Source: Amycolatopsis sp. EV170708-02-1 (GTDB lineage Bacteria; Actinomycetota; Actinomycetes; Mycobacteriales; Pseudonocardiaceae). From it: 64,000 nt of DNA. A model generated the notes under the pieces. It did not search any database and was not told the origin of the DNA. It saw nothing but the letters and a program-made list of their open reading frames with translations. A program made the translations under genes and the position numbers. Where the stretch lies: NCBI RefSeq assembly GCF_022479115.1, contig NZ_CP092497.1:7502001-7566000 (forward strand), written 5' to 3'. Positions 52,669 to 62,700 of the stretch are shown in pieces; position 1 is the stretch's first letter; every line of letters starts with the position of its first letter.

Positions 52669-53375
52669 CAGGCGGCTTCGACGCGCGAGCGGTGGGCGAG
52701 GTGGTACCAGCCGGCGAGCCCGGCGACGACCACCAGCCACGAGCCCGGGTTCGTGACCTCCGGGATCGCCAGCGTCACGGTGGCGGCGAGCCCCAGCCCC
52801 GCGGCGACCCGCGCGCTGCGGACGCGCAACGCGCCGTCGGCCGCACTGTCCCCTGTGGACGGTCGGCGCACGGCGAGCAGGATGACCAGCCAGGTGACCG
52901 CCGAAACGGCCGCGGCCACCCCCAGCAAGGCCCACCAGCGATGGACCACGAGCCAGCCCACCGCGGCCGCGACGATCACCGCGTAGAGGATCAGGCCCCA
53001 GTCCGGTACGAGCCCGCGCACCGCCCGCCGCTCCAGCCCGGCCTCGCGGCGAGCGCCTTTCGGCGGCCGCTGGGCCAGCACCTCGGCGATCAGCGCGCCG
53101 ATGAGCAGGGTGGCCAGGAAGAGCGAGACGCCATCGTTGCCGATCCCGGCGAGATCGGCCAGCAGCGGCAACCCGAGGAACAACCACGGATACCAGAACC
53201 GGCGGCGGCGCAGGTAGCGCACGGCCTCGGCGACGTCGGACGGCGAAGGATCTTCGACACCCCAGCGTCGCAGCACCTTCTTGCCCTGCTTTTCGCCCGG
53301 CCACAGCAGAACCAGGATCGCCAGACCGAACAGGCCCATGATCAGGGCCACGGCCACGACGTTGTCGAACGGCAC
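52668..53375 (-). CDS. Hypothetical membrane protein
   Basis: Protein of 235 residues with about six hydrophobic helices (VVAVALIMGLFGLAILVLLW, LILYAVIVAAAVGWLVV, VSAVTWLVILLA). No family recognised. I chose GTG 53375 after GAGGAGG. First gene of a two-gene operon with the YtrA-type regulator. Confidence 0.75.
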   Translation of the reverse strand: MPFDNVVAVALIMGLFGLAILVLLWPGEKQGKKVLRRWGVEDPSPSDVAEAVRYLRRRRFWYPWLFLGLPLLADLAGIGNDGVSLFLATLLIGALIAEVLAQRPPKGARREAGLERRAVRGLVPDWGLILYAVIVAAAVGWLVVHRWWALLGVAAAVSAVTWLVILLAVRRPSTGDSAADGALRVRSARVAAGLGLAATVTLAIPEVTNPGSWLVVVAGLAGWYHLAHRSRVEAA

Positions 53376-53390
53376 GATCGGCCTCCTCGG

Positions 53391-53416
53391 TCTTGTATCA
53401 AGCCTATGATACAAGA
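53391..53416. promoter_or_regulatory. GntR-type operator
   Basis: TCTTGTATCA and TGATACAAGA are perfect 10-bp arms with a 6-nt centre, 16 nt upstream of the first gene of the membrane-protein/GntR operon. It is the likely autoregulatory site. Confidence 0.8.
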
Positions 53417-53483
53417 CGGTCGCAACCCCGCCAGGTTCAGGCGGGATCGGACAGGATCCCGTTCACGTAAGTGCCCGTTCGGG

Positions 53484-56054
53484 TCACGTCCAGCCGAGCG
53501 GGGTGACTTCCGCCGCCGACGTCCACGGGCCGCGACCGCCCGCCTCGGTGAGGGCGCGGAACCGCACATAACGCGCCCGGGCAGGCCAGAACCGCAGCGT
53601 CTTCCGGGAGGCATCGTCCGCGAAAGCACCCGCGGCGACGGGACTCCCCCAGGCCGTCCCGTCCGTGCTCAGGTGGACTTCGTAGCCACCGACGCGCCCG
53701 TGGTCGGAACCGTCCTGGCGTGGCAGGTAGGCCAAGCCCGTGACGGTTCGGGCGGCCCCCAGATCGAGCTGCAGTTCGTGCGGCAGCAAGTCTTCCCCGC
53801 CGGACCACTTGGTGTGCCAATGGGTGGCGGGATTCCCGTCGACGGCGTTCGCGGCGGCGCCGTTCTCCCCCACCGTCTCCTGGCTGTCGGCCGAGCGGAC
53901 GGTGGCGGCGAGCGGCCCGGAGCCCATGACCGGGTCGCTGATGGTCTCGGCGCCCGTCTCGACATGACCCGCGAAGCGGCGCAGGAAGCCGTCCGGCCCT
54001 GCAACGCTCAGGTCGTACCAGCCGCCCATGCCACCTTCGGTGCTGAACCAGTCTTCGACCGTCGCGCCCTGGGCGACCGTGTACGTCCAAGGCCCGCCAC
54101 CCCGGTTGCCGGTCCGCACGGTCAGCTCGCAAACGGCACCGGCGTTGGTCATCTTCAGGTACACGACACCGGAACCCGGCCGCAGCACGACTTCCGGATT
54201 CGGCTTGCCGCCGGTGGTCGCGGTGATCCGGTTGCCGGCGAACCGGCGCACGAAACCGTTGGGGCCGTGCGCGGTGAGGTCGTACGCGCCGTCCGGGGAC
54301 CCTGCCTGCCAGTAGTCGGAAAGCGTCGCGTTCCCGCCGAGGGTGTAGCGCCACGGCCCGTCAGTCCGATACGCGTTGGCGTAGACGTAGAAGTGCGCGC
54401 CCGCCGTTCCGGTATTGGCGAAGTCGATCCAGAACCGTTCGGCGGTCACCCGCCCTGAAGCCGTCAGCTGATAGGGCAAGGGGCGCGCGGTCCGCACGCC
54501 GGCCTCCGAAACGGGAAGCTTCTGCACGGACGGCGGCTGCGGCTGGGTGTTCCACGGACCGCTCGTCGGCACCGGTTTGGTCAGCACCGGATAGGTCGCG
54601 CTCGGCGACGTGGTGTCCAGCGCCGAAGTCAGGTCACCGCAGACGGTGCGCCGCCACGGCGAGATGTTCGGCTCGGCGACGCCACTCCACTGTTCGAGGA
54701 AGCGCAGCACGGAAGTGTGGTCGAAGACCTCCGAACACACCTTCCCGCCCCGGCTCCACGGCGAGACCACGAACATGGGCACCCGAATGCCCAGCCCGAT
54801 CGGCTCACCGGAGACGAATTCGTCGGTCGTGGCGACGGAACTCTTGCCCTCGTTGTCGGAAGCAGGCGGCGCGGGCGGCGGCATGTGGTCGAAGAAGCCG
54901 CCGTCCTCGTCGTAGGTCAGCAGGAACAACGTCTTGTTCCACACCTCGGGTTTCGACGCGATCGTGTCGAGGATCGACTTCACCAGATCGGCCCCGGTGT
55001 TCGGGCCCCACGCGGGATGTTCGGTCTGGGATTCGGGCGCGACGATCCACGACACCGATGGCAGCCTGCCCGCGTCGACATCTCCCTTGAAGGCGCTCAG
55101 CAAGTGCTTCGGCGCGACCCGGGCCAGCCCTCGGTCGTACAACGCGCGTTCGGACGCGGTCAGGGTAGCCACGCCGGCCGCCAGTCCGTCGAGCAGCCGG
55201 GTGCGCTCGGCGGCCGAAGCGGAATCCAAGGCGTAGTAGAAGTACTCCAGCTTCGGGAAGGCTTTGCCCGCGGAGTCCTTCACCTTCGACAGCGCCTTGG
55301 TACCGACGGCGAGGAAGCTGCTGAAATAGTCCAGCGAATTGTCGCCGTAATTGTCCCATTCCTGATAGACGCGCCAGCTGCGGCCCGCGGCCTGAAGGCG
55401 CTCGGCGTAGGTCTTCCACGTGTAGCCGGTGTGCCCGGGGTTCTGCCACGCGTCGTTGCCGATCGCCCGGGTCGTGCCGTCCGGCTCGTAGCCCAGTTTG
55501 CCGGTGAACAGGTACAGCCGATTCGGGTTGGTGGGCCCCATTTCCGAGCAGTGGTAGGCATCGCAGACGGTGAACGCGTCGGCCAGTTCGTGGTAGAACC
55601 GCAGCGCCGAGCGGGTGTGATAGGTCAGCGACCGGACGCCCTTGGCCGCGCGCCACGCGTCGTGACGCCCCTTGTTCCACGCCCGGTGCCCGCCGGACCA
55701 GCTGTGGTCGACGTCGGCCATGAACTGATCGTCGATCGCGTACGGGAGCAGAGTGCCCGCTCCGTCGGGTTGCTGGAAGACCGACGCCCCCGACGGGAGC
55801 TTGATCGCGGCCGGATCGTTGAACCCCCGCACGCCGCGCAACGTTCCGAGGTAATGGTCGAACGACCGGTTCTCCTGCATGAACACCACGACGTGCTCGA
55901 TGACGTCGAGTCCACCCGTCGGCGCTTCGGCGGCGAGCGCCTGCCGGACGCTCGCCGGGAGCAAGGTGAAGGCGGAAGCCGCACCAGCGGCCTTCAGCAG
56001 GGTACGACGGCGCACGGAGCCCTCCAGGAATTGCGTTGAACCCGTTCGATCCAT
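53484..56054 (-). CDS. Tat-exported phospholipase C with C-terminal discoidin-like domain
   Basis: Secreted phospholipase C of 856 residues of the phosphocholine-preferring acid-phosphatase-like family. Residues 10-45 are a Tat signal (VRRRTLLKAAGAASAFTLLP). The catalytic domain includes EHVVVFMQENRSFDHYLGTL, DGGFFDHMPPP and FDHTSVLRFLEQW. Two repeated bacterial PLC C-terminal domains follow (HFYVYANAYR, YDLTAHGPNGFVRRFAG, YDLSVAGPDGFLRRFAG). The last 130 residues resemble an F5/8-type C (discoidin) domain (NAVDGNPATHWHTKW), an unusual extra. ATG at 56054; an upstream open frame runs into a palindrome and is not coding. Confidence 0.9.
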   Translation of the reverse strand: MDRTGSTQFLEGSVRRRTLLKAAGAASAFTLLPASVRQALAAEAPTGGLDVIEHVVVFMQENRSFDHYLGTLRGVRGFNDPAAIKLPSGASVFQQPDGAGTLLPYAIDDQFMADVDHSWSGGHRAWNKGRHDAWRAAKGVRSLTYHTRSALRFYHELADAFTVCDAYHCSEMGPTNPNRLYLFTGKLGYEPDGTTRAIGNDAWQNPGHTGYTWKTYAERLQAAGRSWRVYQEWDNYGDNSLDYFSSFLAVGTKALSKVKDSAGKAFPKLEYFYYALDSASAAERTRLLDGLAAGVATLTASERALYDRGLARVAPKHLLSAFKGDVDAGRLPSVSWIVAPESQTEHPAWGPNTGADLVKSILDTIASKPEVWNKTLFLLTYDEDGGFFDHMPPPAPPASDNEGKSSVATTDEFVSGEPIGLGIRVPMFVVSPWSRGGKVCSEVFDHTSVLRFLEQWSGVAEPNISPWRRTVCGDLTSALDTTSPSATYPVLTKPVPTSGPWNTQPQPPSVQKLPVSEAGVRTARPLPYQLTASGRVTAERFWIDFANTGTAGAHFYVYANAYRTDGPWRYTLGGNATLSDYWQAGSPDGAYDLTAHGPNGFVRRFAGNRITATTGGKPNPEVVLRPGSGVVYLKMTNAGAVCELTVRTGNRGGGPWTYTVAQGATVEDWFSTEGGMGGWYDLSVAGPDGFLRRFAGHVETGAETISDPVMGSGPLAATVRSADSQETVGENGAAANAVDGNPATHWHTKWSGGEDLLPHELQLDLGAARTVTGLAYLPRQDGSDHGRVGGYEVHLSTDGTAWGSPVAAGAFADDASRKTLRFWPARARYVRFRALTEAGGRGPWTSAAEVTPLGWT

Positions 56055-56180
56055 GTTCGAAACTGCACCTTTGGCGCGACTATCGAGCAGATAGAAACAT
56101 AGGTGCCGGATCGGTTCAAGGGTTCCGCCCAGGAGCCGCATGATCGGAGCAAGATGACGCGACTTTCGGATGGTCGCGAC

Positions 56181-56226
56181 CTCGTGAGTGGCGAGGACGG
56201 TTAGAACCGTCCTCGCCACTCACGAG
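56181..56226. repeat. 46-nt palindromic repeat, copy 3
   Basis: Same element as copies 1 and 2 but with AAGG changed to GAGG in one arm and CCTT to CCTC in the other, so pairing is kept. AG centre. It lies between the end of the small membrane-protein gene and the phospholipase promoter. Confidence 0.9.
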
Positions 56227-56301
56227 GCGGAAACCCTGGTGGGGGCCACCCCCTTGAGCGTCCCCCACCAGGTTCACCCGGCCGGGCAACCCGGCCGGAC
56301 G

Positions 56302-56715
56302 TCATCTCCGCTCGTCGTCCGGCCGCCCGGACAAGGCCGCCAAGGAGAGCACCACGACGACCGGCCAGATCACGGCCACCAGCGCGGCGCCGCCGAAGGT
56401 GATCGCCGTGACCGAGACCGCCGTCGCGATCAGCCCACCGACGGGTGACACGTAACAAAGGCCCAACGGGCCCAAGAAGAGTGCCCACAGCAGAGCGGCC
56501 TTCGCCGATTTGGCCGGCGGACGGGGAACCGGATACCGCCCAGGGCCGACGACCTCGTGATCGTCGCCCTGATACCACCCGCCGGACATCAGCGGCGGAT
56601 GCGGCGCGAAGAACGCCGGTCTTCGGCCGAACGCCTTGGGCGTCCGCGGATTCTGCTCGACCGGCGAGTGGCGGTGATCCTTCGGCCGTCCCATGACACT
56701 TTCCGCACTGCGCAT
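56302..56715 (-). CDS. Small membrane protein, TM2-like
   Basis: Protein of 137 residues with a proline-rich, basic N-terminus and two or three hydrophobic helices (AALLWALFLGPLGLCYVS, GGAALVAVIWPVVVVLSLA). The segment FLGPLGLCYVSPVGG resembles TM2-domain proteins. ATG at 56715 after GGGAGG; a second ATG at 56694 is possible. The function is unknown. Confidence 0.65.
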   Translation of the reverse strand: MRSAESVMGRPKDHRHSPVEQNPRTPKAFGRRPAFFAPHPPLMSGGWYQGDDHEVVGPGRYPVPRPPAKSAKAALLWALFLGPLGLCYVSPVGGLIATAVSVTAITFGGAALVAVIWPVVVVLSLAALSGRPDDERR

Positions 56716-56900
56716 GACACCCTCCCCCGTCGCCGGCCCGAGGCCTGGTGAAGTCACCCCGTGCCTGGCACAATTACCGGTCGCGGTTCGAAACTTCCGG
56801 GTCGTTCTGCCCACTGACCATGCTGACGAGTCGGGGGAGTGGCTGATGCGTCAAATGGAACACAGCACCGATCCGGTTCCCCGGGAACCGGAGGGCCAGG

Positions 56901-57614
56901 ATGACCGGTTCCCCCGCGGCTGAAAACGGGAATCTGGGGACCTGGCGGCGGCTGACACCGGCGGAACAAGCCGCCCTCCGGCGCGCGGGCCACCTGAAAG
57001 TGTGGCGCCCCGGCCAGATCCTCGCCCTCCAGGGCAGCCCGCCCACCAGTATGTTCGTCGTCCTGCACGGCTGGGTGAAGATCAGCGCCACCAACTATCG
57101 CGGCGAAGACGCCCCGCTCGCCGCCCGTGGTCCCGCGGAAATCGTGGGCGAACTGGCCCCCATCAGCGGACTCCCCCGTTCCGCCACGATGTCGGCGATC
57201 GACGAGGTGCACACCCTCGTCGTGCCGAGGGAGAAATTCCTCGGTGTATTACGCGACCAGCCGCGTATCGCCGAAGAGATCTTCCGTACCGCGGCGATCC
57301 GGCTGCAGCAATCCGACCGGCTGCGCCTCGAATCCGGCGGGCCGGATTTCCCGCAACGCCTCGCCGCCGTCCTCCTGGAACTGGCGCTGCAGCACGCCGT
57401 CGATTGGACGGCCGGGAAACAGATCGACCTCCGCTTCAACCAAGGCGAACTGGCGGGCTTCGCACGCGTCTCGCGCAGCACCCTGATCCGGGGCCTCGAC
57501 GAACTCCGCAGGCTGGGCGTGGTGCGCACCGCACGCCAGCGCGTCACCATCACGAGCCCTCGCGCATTACGGGAATTGGCGGCCGGACGCCCACCACCGG
57601 CCGCCGAGGCCTGA
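56901..57614 (+). CDS. Crp/Fnr-family regulator with two TTA codons
   Basis: Regulator of 237 residues with a cyclic-nucleotide-binding-like sensor fold (LKVWRPGQILALQGSPPTSM, ISGLPRSATMSAIDEVHTLV) and a C-terminal winged helix (NQGELAGFARVSRSTLIRGL, DELRRLGVVR). No cysteine cluster for an iron-sulphur centre is present. Two leucines are encoded by the rare TTA codon (57249 and 57567), suggesting dependence on a bldA-type tRNA. It lies 77 nt upstream of the FxsA-like peptide gene on the same strand. Confidence 0.85.
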   Translation: MTGSPAAENGNLGTWRRLTPAEQAALRRAGHLKVWRPGQILALQGSPPTSMFVVLHGWVKISATNYRGEDAPLAARGPAEIVGELAPISGLPRSATMSAIDEVHTLVVPREKFLGVLRDQPRIAEEIFRTAAIRLQQSDRLRLESGGPDFPQRLAAVLLELALQHAVDWTAGKQIDLRFNQGELAGFARVSRSTLIRGLDELRRLGVVRTARQRVTITSPRALRELAAGRPPPAAEA

Positions 57615-57691
57615 TCCGGCGCGAAATCTCGGCTATCCTTGTCGAGGTTCAACTCTCGCAACCTTTTCACGGGGTGGAGGGAATCGGCACG

Positions 57692-57889
57692 ATGAGTTCT
57701 TTCTCGGCAGACACGGAACCGGACATCGAATCGGCGTTGATGGATCTCGACGCGGTCTCCTTCACCGCGTTACGAGAGCTGGACAGTGAGGCCTTCCGCC
57801 ATTCGGCGCGCCAGGTCGTCGAACGCACCACCCTCGTCCGCGCACGCTACAGAAGCGCAGGCAGCGCGGGTGGCGAACGGATCGACTGA
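57692..57889 (+). CDS. Putative FxSxx-like RiPP precursor peptide
   Basis: Peptide of 65 residues. The middle (DLDAVSFTALRELDSEAFRH) resembles the leader of FxSxx-COOH peptides (vSLxxLxxLDsxvLxhaLrRv). The C-terminus is RYRSAGSAGGERID: YRSAG could replace the usual FxSxx, but it is not at the very end. One leucine uses TTA (57770). ATG after GGGTGGAGGG. Its stop overlaps the start of the HExxH gene (TGATG), so the two are translationally coupled. Reading it as a modified peptide is inference from context. Confidence 0.6.
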   Translation: MSSFSADTEPDIESALMDLDAVSFTALRELDSEAFRHSARQVVERTTLVRARYRSAGSAGGERID

Positions 57890-59706
57890 TGCCGGCATCA
57901 GCCGGGTCTCGCCCTGCGTTCCATCGGTTGTCGTGGCGAGACTTCGACGCGCTCGCGCGTCTTGACGGCGACGAGGACATGGCCCGACGGTTGCGACGGG
58001 CCGAACGAAGCCGTCGCAAACTGTTGATCCACGCATTGCTGACGGAAGCCGCGAAGGCACCGAGCCATTCAGGTCCCTTGCCGTCACTCGACTCCGCTTG
58101 GGAACTCCTCGCGCGTGCCGAGGCACGCGCACCCCGCTCGGTGAACAGGGTGCTCACCAATCCGTATACCGGGAGCTGGGCAGGCTACACGACTCGCCTG
58201 CTCCGGAACGGGATCGACGGCGTCGGTCCTTTGTGGATGCATCTGGGGCACGCGCACGCGATCGCGGCGGCCGCGGCGATCCGGGCGGAGCTGGACTTCG
58301 AGACCGTCATCCCGGCGTGGCACGGCAACGCGATACTCCCTTCACTCGGGATGGCCCGTTTTCCGGACACCGAAACGTTTTCCTCGGTCGTTGTACGGGG
58401 TGTCAACGGCCGGTACTCGGTATCGAACGCCGGCGCGACGGTCCTCGTGCCGGAAGCACCCGGCTCCGACGCCCAGGGCTGGTGGGGAATCCGCCGGGTG
58501 CGGAGTCAGGTCGGCGCGCACCGGTTCTCGTTGTGGCTGGACGACCTCGATCCCTATCGCGGACTCTACGAACCGATCCCGCCGGAACGGCTGCCGGGCA
58601 AGGATCTGGCGGATTGGCAACGGCTGATCGACGAGGCCTGTCATCTGGTCGCGACCCATCTGCCCGGTCTGGCCCACATCATGCCGGTGGGCTTGGCGTC
58701 CCTGGTCCCGAAACCCCAGGTGCTCTTCCGCAATCCGAGCGCGTCGACCGGGGAGGCGTTCGGCAGCGCGGTCGTCGGACTGCCCACCGACGGGGCCTCC
58801 CTCGCCGAAACCCTGATCCACGAATTCCAGCACATCGTTCTCGGTGGGCTGCTTCACCTCGTCGAGCTGTACGAGCCGGACCCACGGGAACGGATCTACG
58901 TGGCCTGGCGGGATGATCCACGCCCACTGAGCGGCGCTCTGCAAGGGGTCTACGCCTTCTTCGGCGTCACCGCCTTCTGGCGCGCACTGGCCAGGGCCGG
59001 GACGAGTCCCCGGCGCTCCGGCTTCGAGTTCGCCTACTGGCGTGAGCAGACCTGGCACACCCTGCATACGCTGCGCGTGGACTCGACCCTGACCGCCGCC
59101 GGCCGGCGCTTTCTCGACGACATCGCCGAACGCCTCGGGCCGTGGCAGAGCGAGCCCGTGTCGGCGGAGGCGAGCGAATTGGCCGCGGCCGCCCGCCGCG
59201 ATCACCGCGCGGGGTGGCGCGCCCGGCATCTGCGCCCGGACCCGGCCGTCGTCGCCGAACTGGCGGCGGCCTGGCTCAGCGGAAGACCGAGGCCTCCCGC
59301 GAACCTCGACGCGACCAGCCTCCCTCCGACACCGGTACCGGACGGAGGCTGGTCCCCAGCCAGAACGGACCTCATCCGGCTCACCCTCGGCGGCACGACG
59401 CGCTCACCGGATGGACGACCGCCGACGGTACCCGGCGCCACCGCGGCTGATTTCGCTTACACCGCGGGTGATCACCTCGAAGCCGTCGAGGGCTACCGGC
59501 AGGAGCTCGCCGCGGATCCGGACCGGCCGAACTCCTTGATCGGGCTGGGCCTCGCTCTCTCCGCGCGAGGCCCGCACCCTGCCGCCCGCGCCCTGCTGCG
59601 CTGTCCCGAGCTGGTCCGCGCGGTCCATCGGCCCTTGCGATCCGGCACGCGGCCGCCGACCGTCGAGGAGATCGCCTCCTGGATCGGGCAACTCGTACCG
59701 GGCTGA
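57889..59706 (+). CDS. HExxH protein, putative alpha-ketoglutarate-dependent peptide hydroxylase
   Basis: Protein of 605 residues. HEFQH at residues 311-315 is the HExxH motif; the nearby WRDDPRPLSGALQGVYAFFG is typical of the mod_HExxH domain, found alone or fused to FxsB radical-SAM proteins and now known as alpha-ketoglutarate peptide beta-hydroxylases. There is no CxxxCxxC radical-SAM motif and no signal peptide. The N-terminal 100 residues contain a helical segment and the end holds a short TPR-like part (DHLEAVEGYRQELAADPDRP). It probably hydroxylates the peptide encoded just upstream. Its stop abuts the convergent FxsT-like gene by one base. Confidence 0.75.
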   Translation: MPASAGSRPAFHRLSWRDFDALARLDGDEDMARRLRRAERSRRKLLIHALLTEAAKAPSHSGPLPSLDSAWELLARAEARAPRSVNRVLTNPYTGSWAGYTTRLLRNGIDGVGPLWMHLGHAHAIAAAAAIRAELDFETVIPAWHGNAILPSLGMARFPDTETFSSVVVRGVNGRYSVSNAGATVLVPEAPGSDAQGWWGIRRVRSQVGAHRFSLWLDDLDPYRGLYEPIPPERLPGKDLADWQRLIDEACHLVATHLPGLAHIMPVGLASLVPKPQVLFRNPSASTGEAFGSAVVGLPTDGASLAETLIHEFQHIVLGGLLHLVELYEPDPRERIYVAWRDDPRPLSGALQGVYAFFGVTAFWRALARAGTSPRRSGFEFAYWREQTWHTLHTLRVDSTLTAAGRRFLDDIAERLGPWQSEPVSAEASELAAAARRDHRAGWRARHLRPDPAVVAELAAAWLSGRPRPPANLDATSLPPTPVPDGGWSPARTDLIRLTLGGTTRSPDGRPPTVPGATAADFAYTAGDHLEAVEGYRQELAADPDRPNSLIGLGLALSARGPHPAARALLRCPELVRAVHRPLRSGTRPPTVEEIASWIGQLVPG

Positions 59707-59707
59707 C

Positions 59708-62700
59708 TCACATCAGGACCTGGTCGATGTCGCAGTTGGCACGGATACCGCGACCGGCCGCCTGCGTTCCGGGGTGGGCTTCGCCCAGGATCCGGCGGTA
59801 CCGCGCCAGGATCGGGTCGCGGAACGGCGCGGCCTCCTCCGTCCGGCCGAGCGCGGCCAGATCCAGTCCGAGGTTGAACGACGCCGCCAGGACCGTGGGG
59901 TGGTCCTCGCCGAGTACCTGCGTGCCACGCTCGATCGCGTCTCGCCCCAGCTCGACCGTCCGGTCGAGCTCGCCCACCGCCGCCAGGTCACTCGCCAGGT
60001 TGATCGCGGCGATGATGGCGTAAGGATGGTCCGGGCCGATAGTGGCACGGAACTGCTCGAGGGCACGTTCGTCGAGGACGCGCGCGGCCGCCGGGTCGCC
60101 CATCAGCCGGAGGGTCACCGCCAGGTTCACGTTGGCCACGAGGGTATGCGGGTGATGTTCGCCGAGACCACGCCGGTACCGCTCGAACGTCTCTTCGCCG
60201 AGCTTCCTAGCCGCGGCCAGATCACCCGAGTGGCGAAGGTCGATCGAATGAGCCAGCGCGGAGGCCATCGTCGTGCCGTGGTCATCGCCATAAGCGAGCC
60301 GGAACCGTTTGAGGACCTCCGTGGACAGGCCGAGCGCCCCCGGGTGGTCACCGTCCTTCCTCCTGGCCATCGCGAGCAGGAGCGAGTTACCCGCCGAGTC
60401 CAGCTGGTCCGGACCGAAACGGGCGATGAAGCTCTCCGTGAGCCGCTCTTGCTGGATCCGGGCCTGGCCGTACTCACCCGCCTCGCGCAAGTCCACGTTC
60501 CTCGAGCTGTTGACGCTGAAGGTGCGGACATGATCGCGGCCGAGGACCTCGATCCGCCGCCGGAGAGTGTCCTGATCCAGCTCCAGCGCCTCCCGGTAGG
60601 CGCCGGCCAACCGGAGGCTGATCCCGTGCTGGAACGCGGCGTAGAGCGTCTCCGGGTCGTCGTCGCCGAACATCCGCTTGGCCTTGTGGAAGATCTCTTC
60701 GCTCAGCTTGGTCGCTCCCGCGAAATCACCCTGGGCCCGGAGATCGATCGTGATGTTCCGCTGAAGCGCGAAGGTCTCCTCGTTCTCCTCGCTGGACATC
60801 TGCATGCGCAGTGCGAGAGTGCGCTGGTTGAGCTCCGCGGCTTCGTCGTACCGGCCGACCGCCCACAGGTAGAGCCCGAGCCGCGACGAGACTTCGAGTG
60901 TCTGCGGATGGGTGGGGCCGAGGGTCTCGGTGAAGCGCTTGCGCGCTTCGAGGCCGAGCCGCGCCGCTTCTTCGTGATCGCCGTACTCGAACAGGTAGCG
61001 CATCAGGTTGATGTAGAGCTGACGCGGCCAGTCGTTGTCGCAGTCCAGGACGTTCGCCGCGTAGGCGTGCGGCAGCAGTTCGCGGTAGCGCGACCAGTGC
61101 CTGCTGGACTCGGGGTCGTTGGGGTCGAGCGCGGCGAGCAGCTGGTGGGCGCCGTGCTGCATCCGCGCGTGCACCTGCCGGGCCATCACCCGGTTGCGCA
61201 GCACCAGCTGCACCAGCCGGTGCAACTGGAGGGTGTTGTTCCCGTGGTCGATCTTGGCCAGGCCATAACGGTTGATGTCACGGATGGCGCGGGCCAGCTT
61301 GATCGGATCACGCAGCGCCGCGTCGAGTTCCGGCGAGATCGACACCCGGTTGACCCCGGTCAGCAGGTCACGCGAGATCGGTTCCGGCGAGAAGAAGGCA
61401 CAGATGTGCAGGATCTGATGAGCGGCCGGGTTGCGGGTCTTCAGTTCCTCGAACGAAACGTTCCACGCGGCGGCGACGGAAACCTCGTTGTCGGGCGCCG
61501 AAGCGGTGTCGAGGATTTCCTCGACGGACTCGTCGAACAGGCGCAGATACTCCTGTACCGGCATCCCGGTCACCGCGCGCCAGGCAGCGGCCTGTTCCAC
61601 GGCCAGTGGCAGATCGCCGAGCTTTTCGGCGAGTTCGTCGGCGTCGGCCGGGTCGATCTCCGGGCCGCGGCGGCCGAGCAGCTCGACGCTTTCCTCCCTC
61701 TTGAACACCGCGAGTTCCAGCGGGCGTGCGATACCAGCCCAGTCGGAGTTCCGCGAGGTGATCAGGATTTCGCCGGGACCGTTGCGCGGGAAGAACGGGA
61801 GCACCGTGTCCGGACTCTCCGCGGCGTCGAAGACCAGGAGCCAGCGGCGGAACGGCCGCCCGGTCCGGAGCGCCTCGATGACCGCGGGGACCGCGACATT
61901 GGTCTCCGACGCGCCTTGCAGGCCGAGGACACCGGCGAGTTCGGTGAGACCGGCGCGGATCTGGGTGGTGTGCGCGGCGTCGATCCACCAGACGAGGTCG
62001 TAATCCTGGAGATGCCGGTAGATGTACTCGGCGGCCATCTGGGTCTTGCCGATACCACCGAGACCGTGCAGCGCCGAAGGAAGCACGGCGGTGGTACCAC
62101 TGCTCAATCTCTTCGTGAGCTGATCGAGCAATTCGTCGCGGCCGGTGAAGTTGGGGTTCCGCGGGGGGACGTTCCCGAAGACCAGTGGCGGGTCGTCCGG
62201 CTGCCGGGCGGGGAAGTCCCGGGATGGTTCCGACGCCGAAGGGTGCACGATCCGGGTCGTCGGCTCGTTCGCCTCGGGCTCATTGAGATAAGACGAGCGT
62301 CCCTGTGTCGCAGGTGTCGAGGCAGGTGGACGTTCGGCCGTCTCAGGCATCATTGAGCTCTCAGTCTTCGTTTCAGATAGGTGTGCTTGGAGGACTTGGC
62401 TTGCCGCCGCGTTCCGCAACCTGTCGGCCCGGGACAGGTACGGCCCGGAAAGGGCGCGCATGAGCGCGGTTTCCAGCTCCACATCGGCCGGGGACTCGCG
62501 GGTGAGGTCTGGGTCCGGTGTGTTGTTCGGGTCGGCGATGGCGTCTCGGAGGTGGCCGATCAACCGGATCCGGTCACCGAAATGGGTGGCGGCCACTCGG
62601 ACGACATTGGCCGTTTCCGACCGCCGCGCGCCGCTGAGCAGCAATTCCCGGACTGCCTCGGGAAAAGCGAAGACCCCGTCTGTGTCCCAAGTGGACTTGC

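Noticed and set aside
56054..56219. N-terminal extension of the phospholipase C open frame upstream to 56219
   Set aside because: It reads through the 46-nt palindrome and places the Tat signal internally; the ATG at 56054 gives a normal signal peptide.
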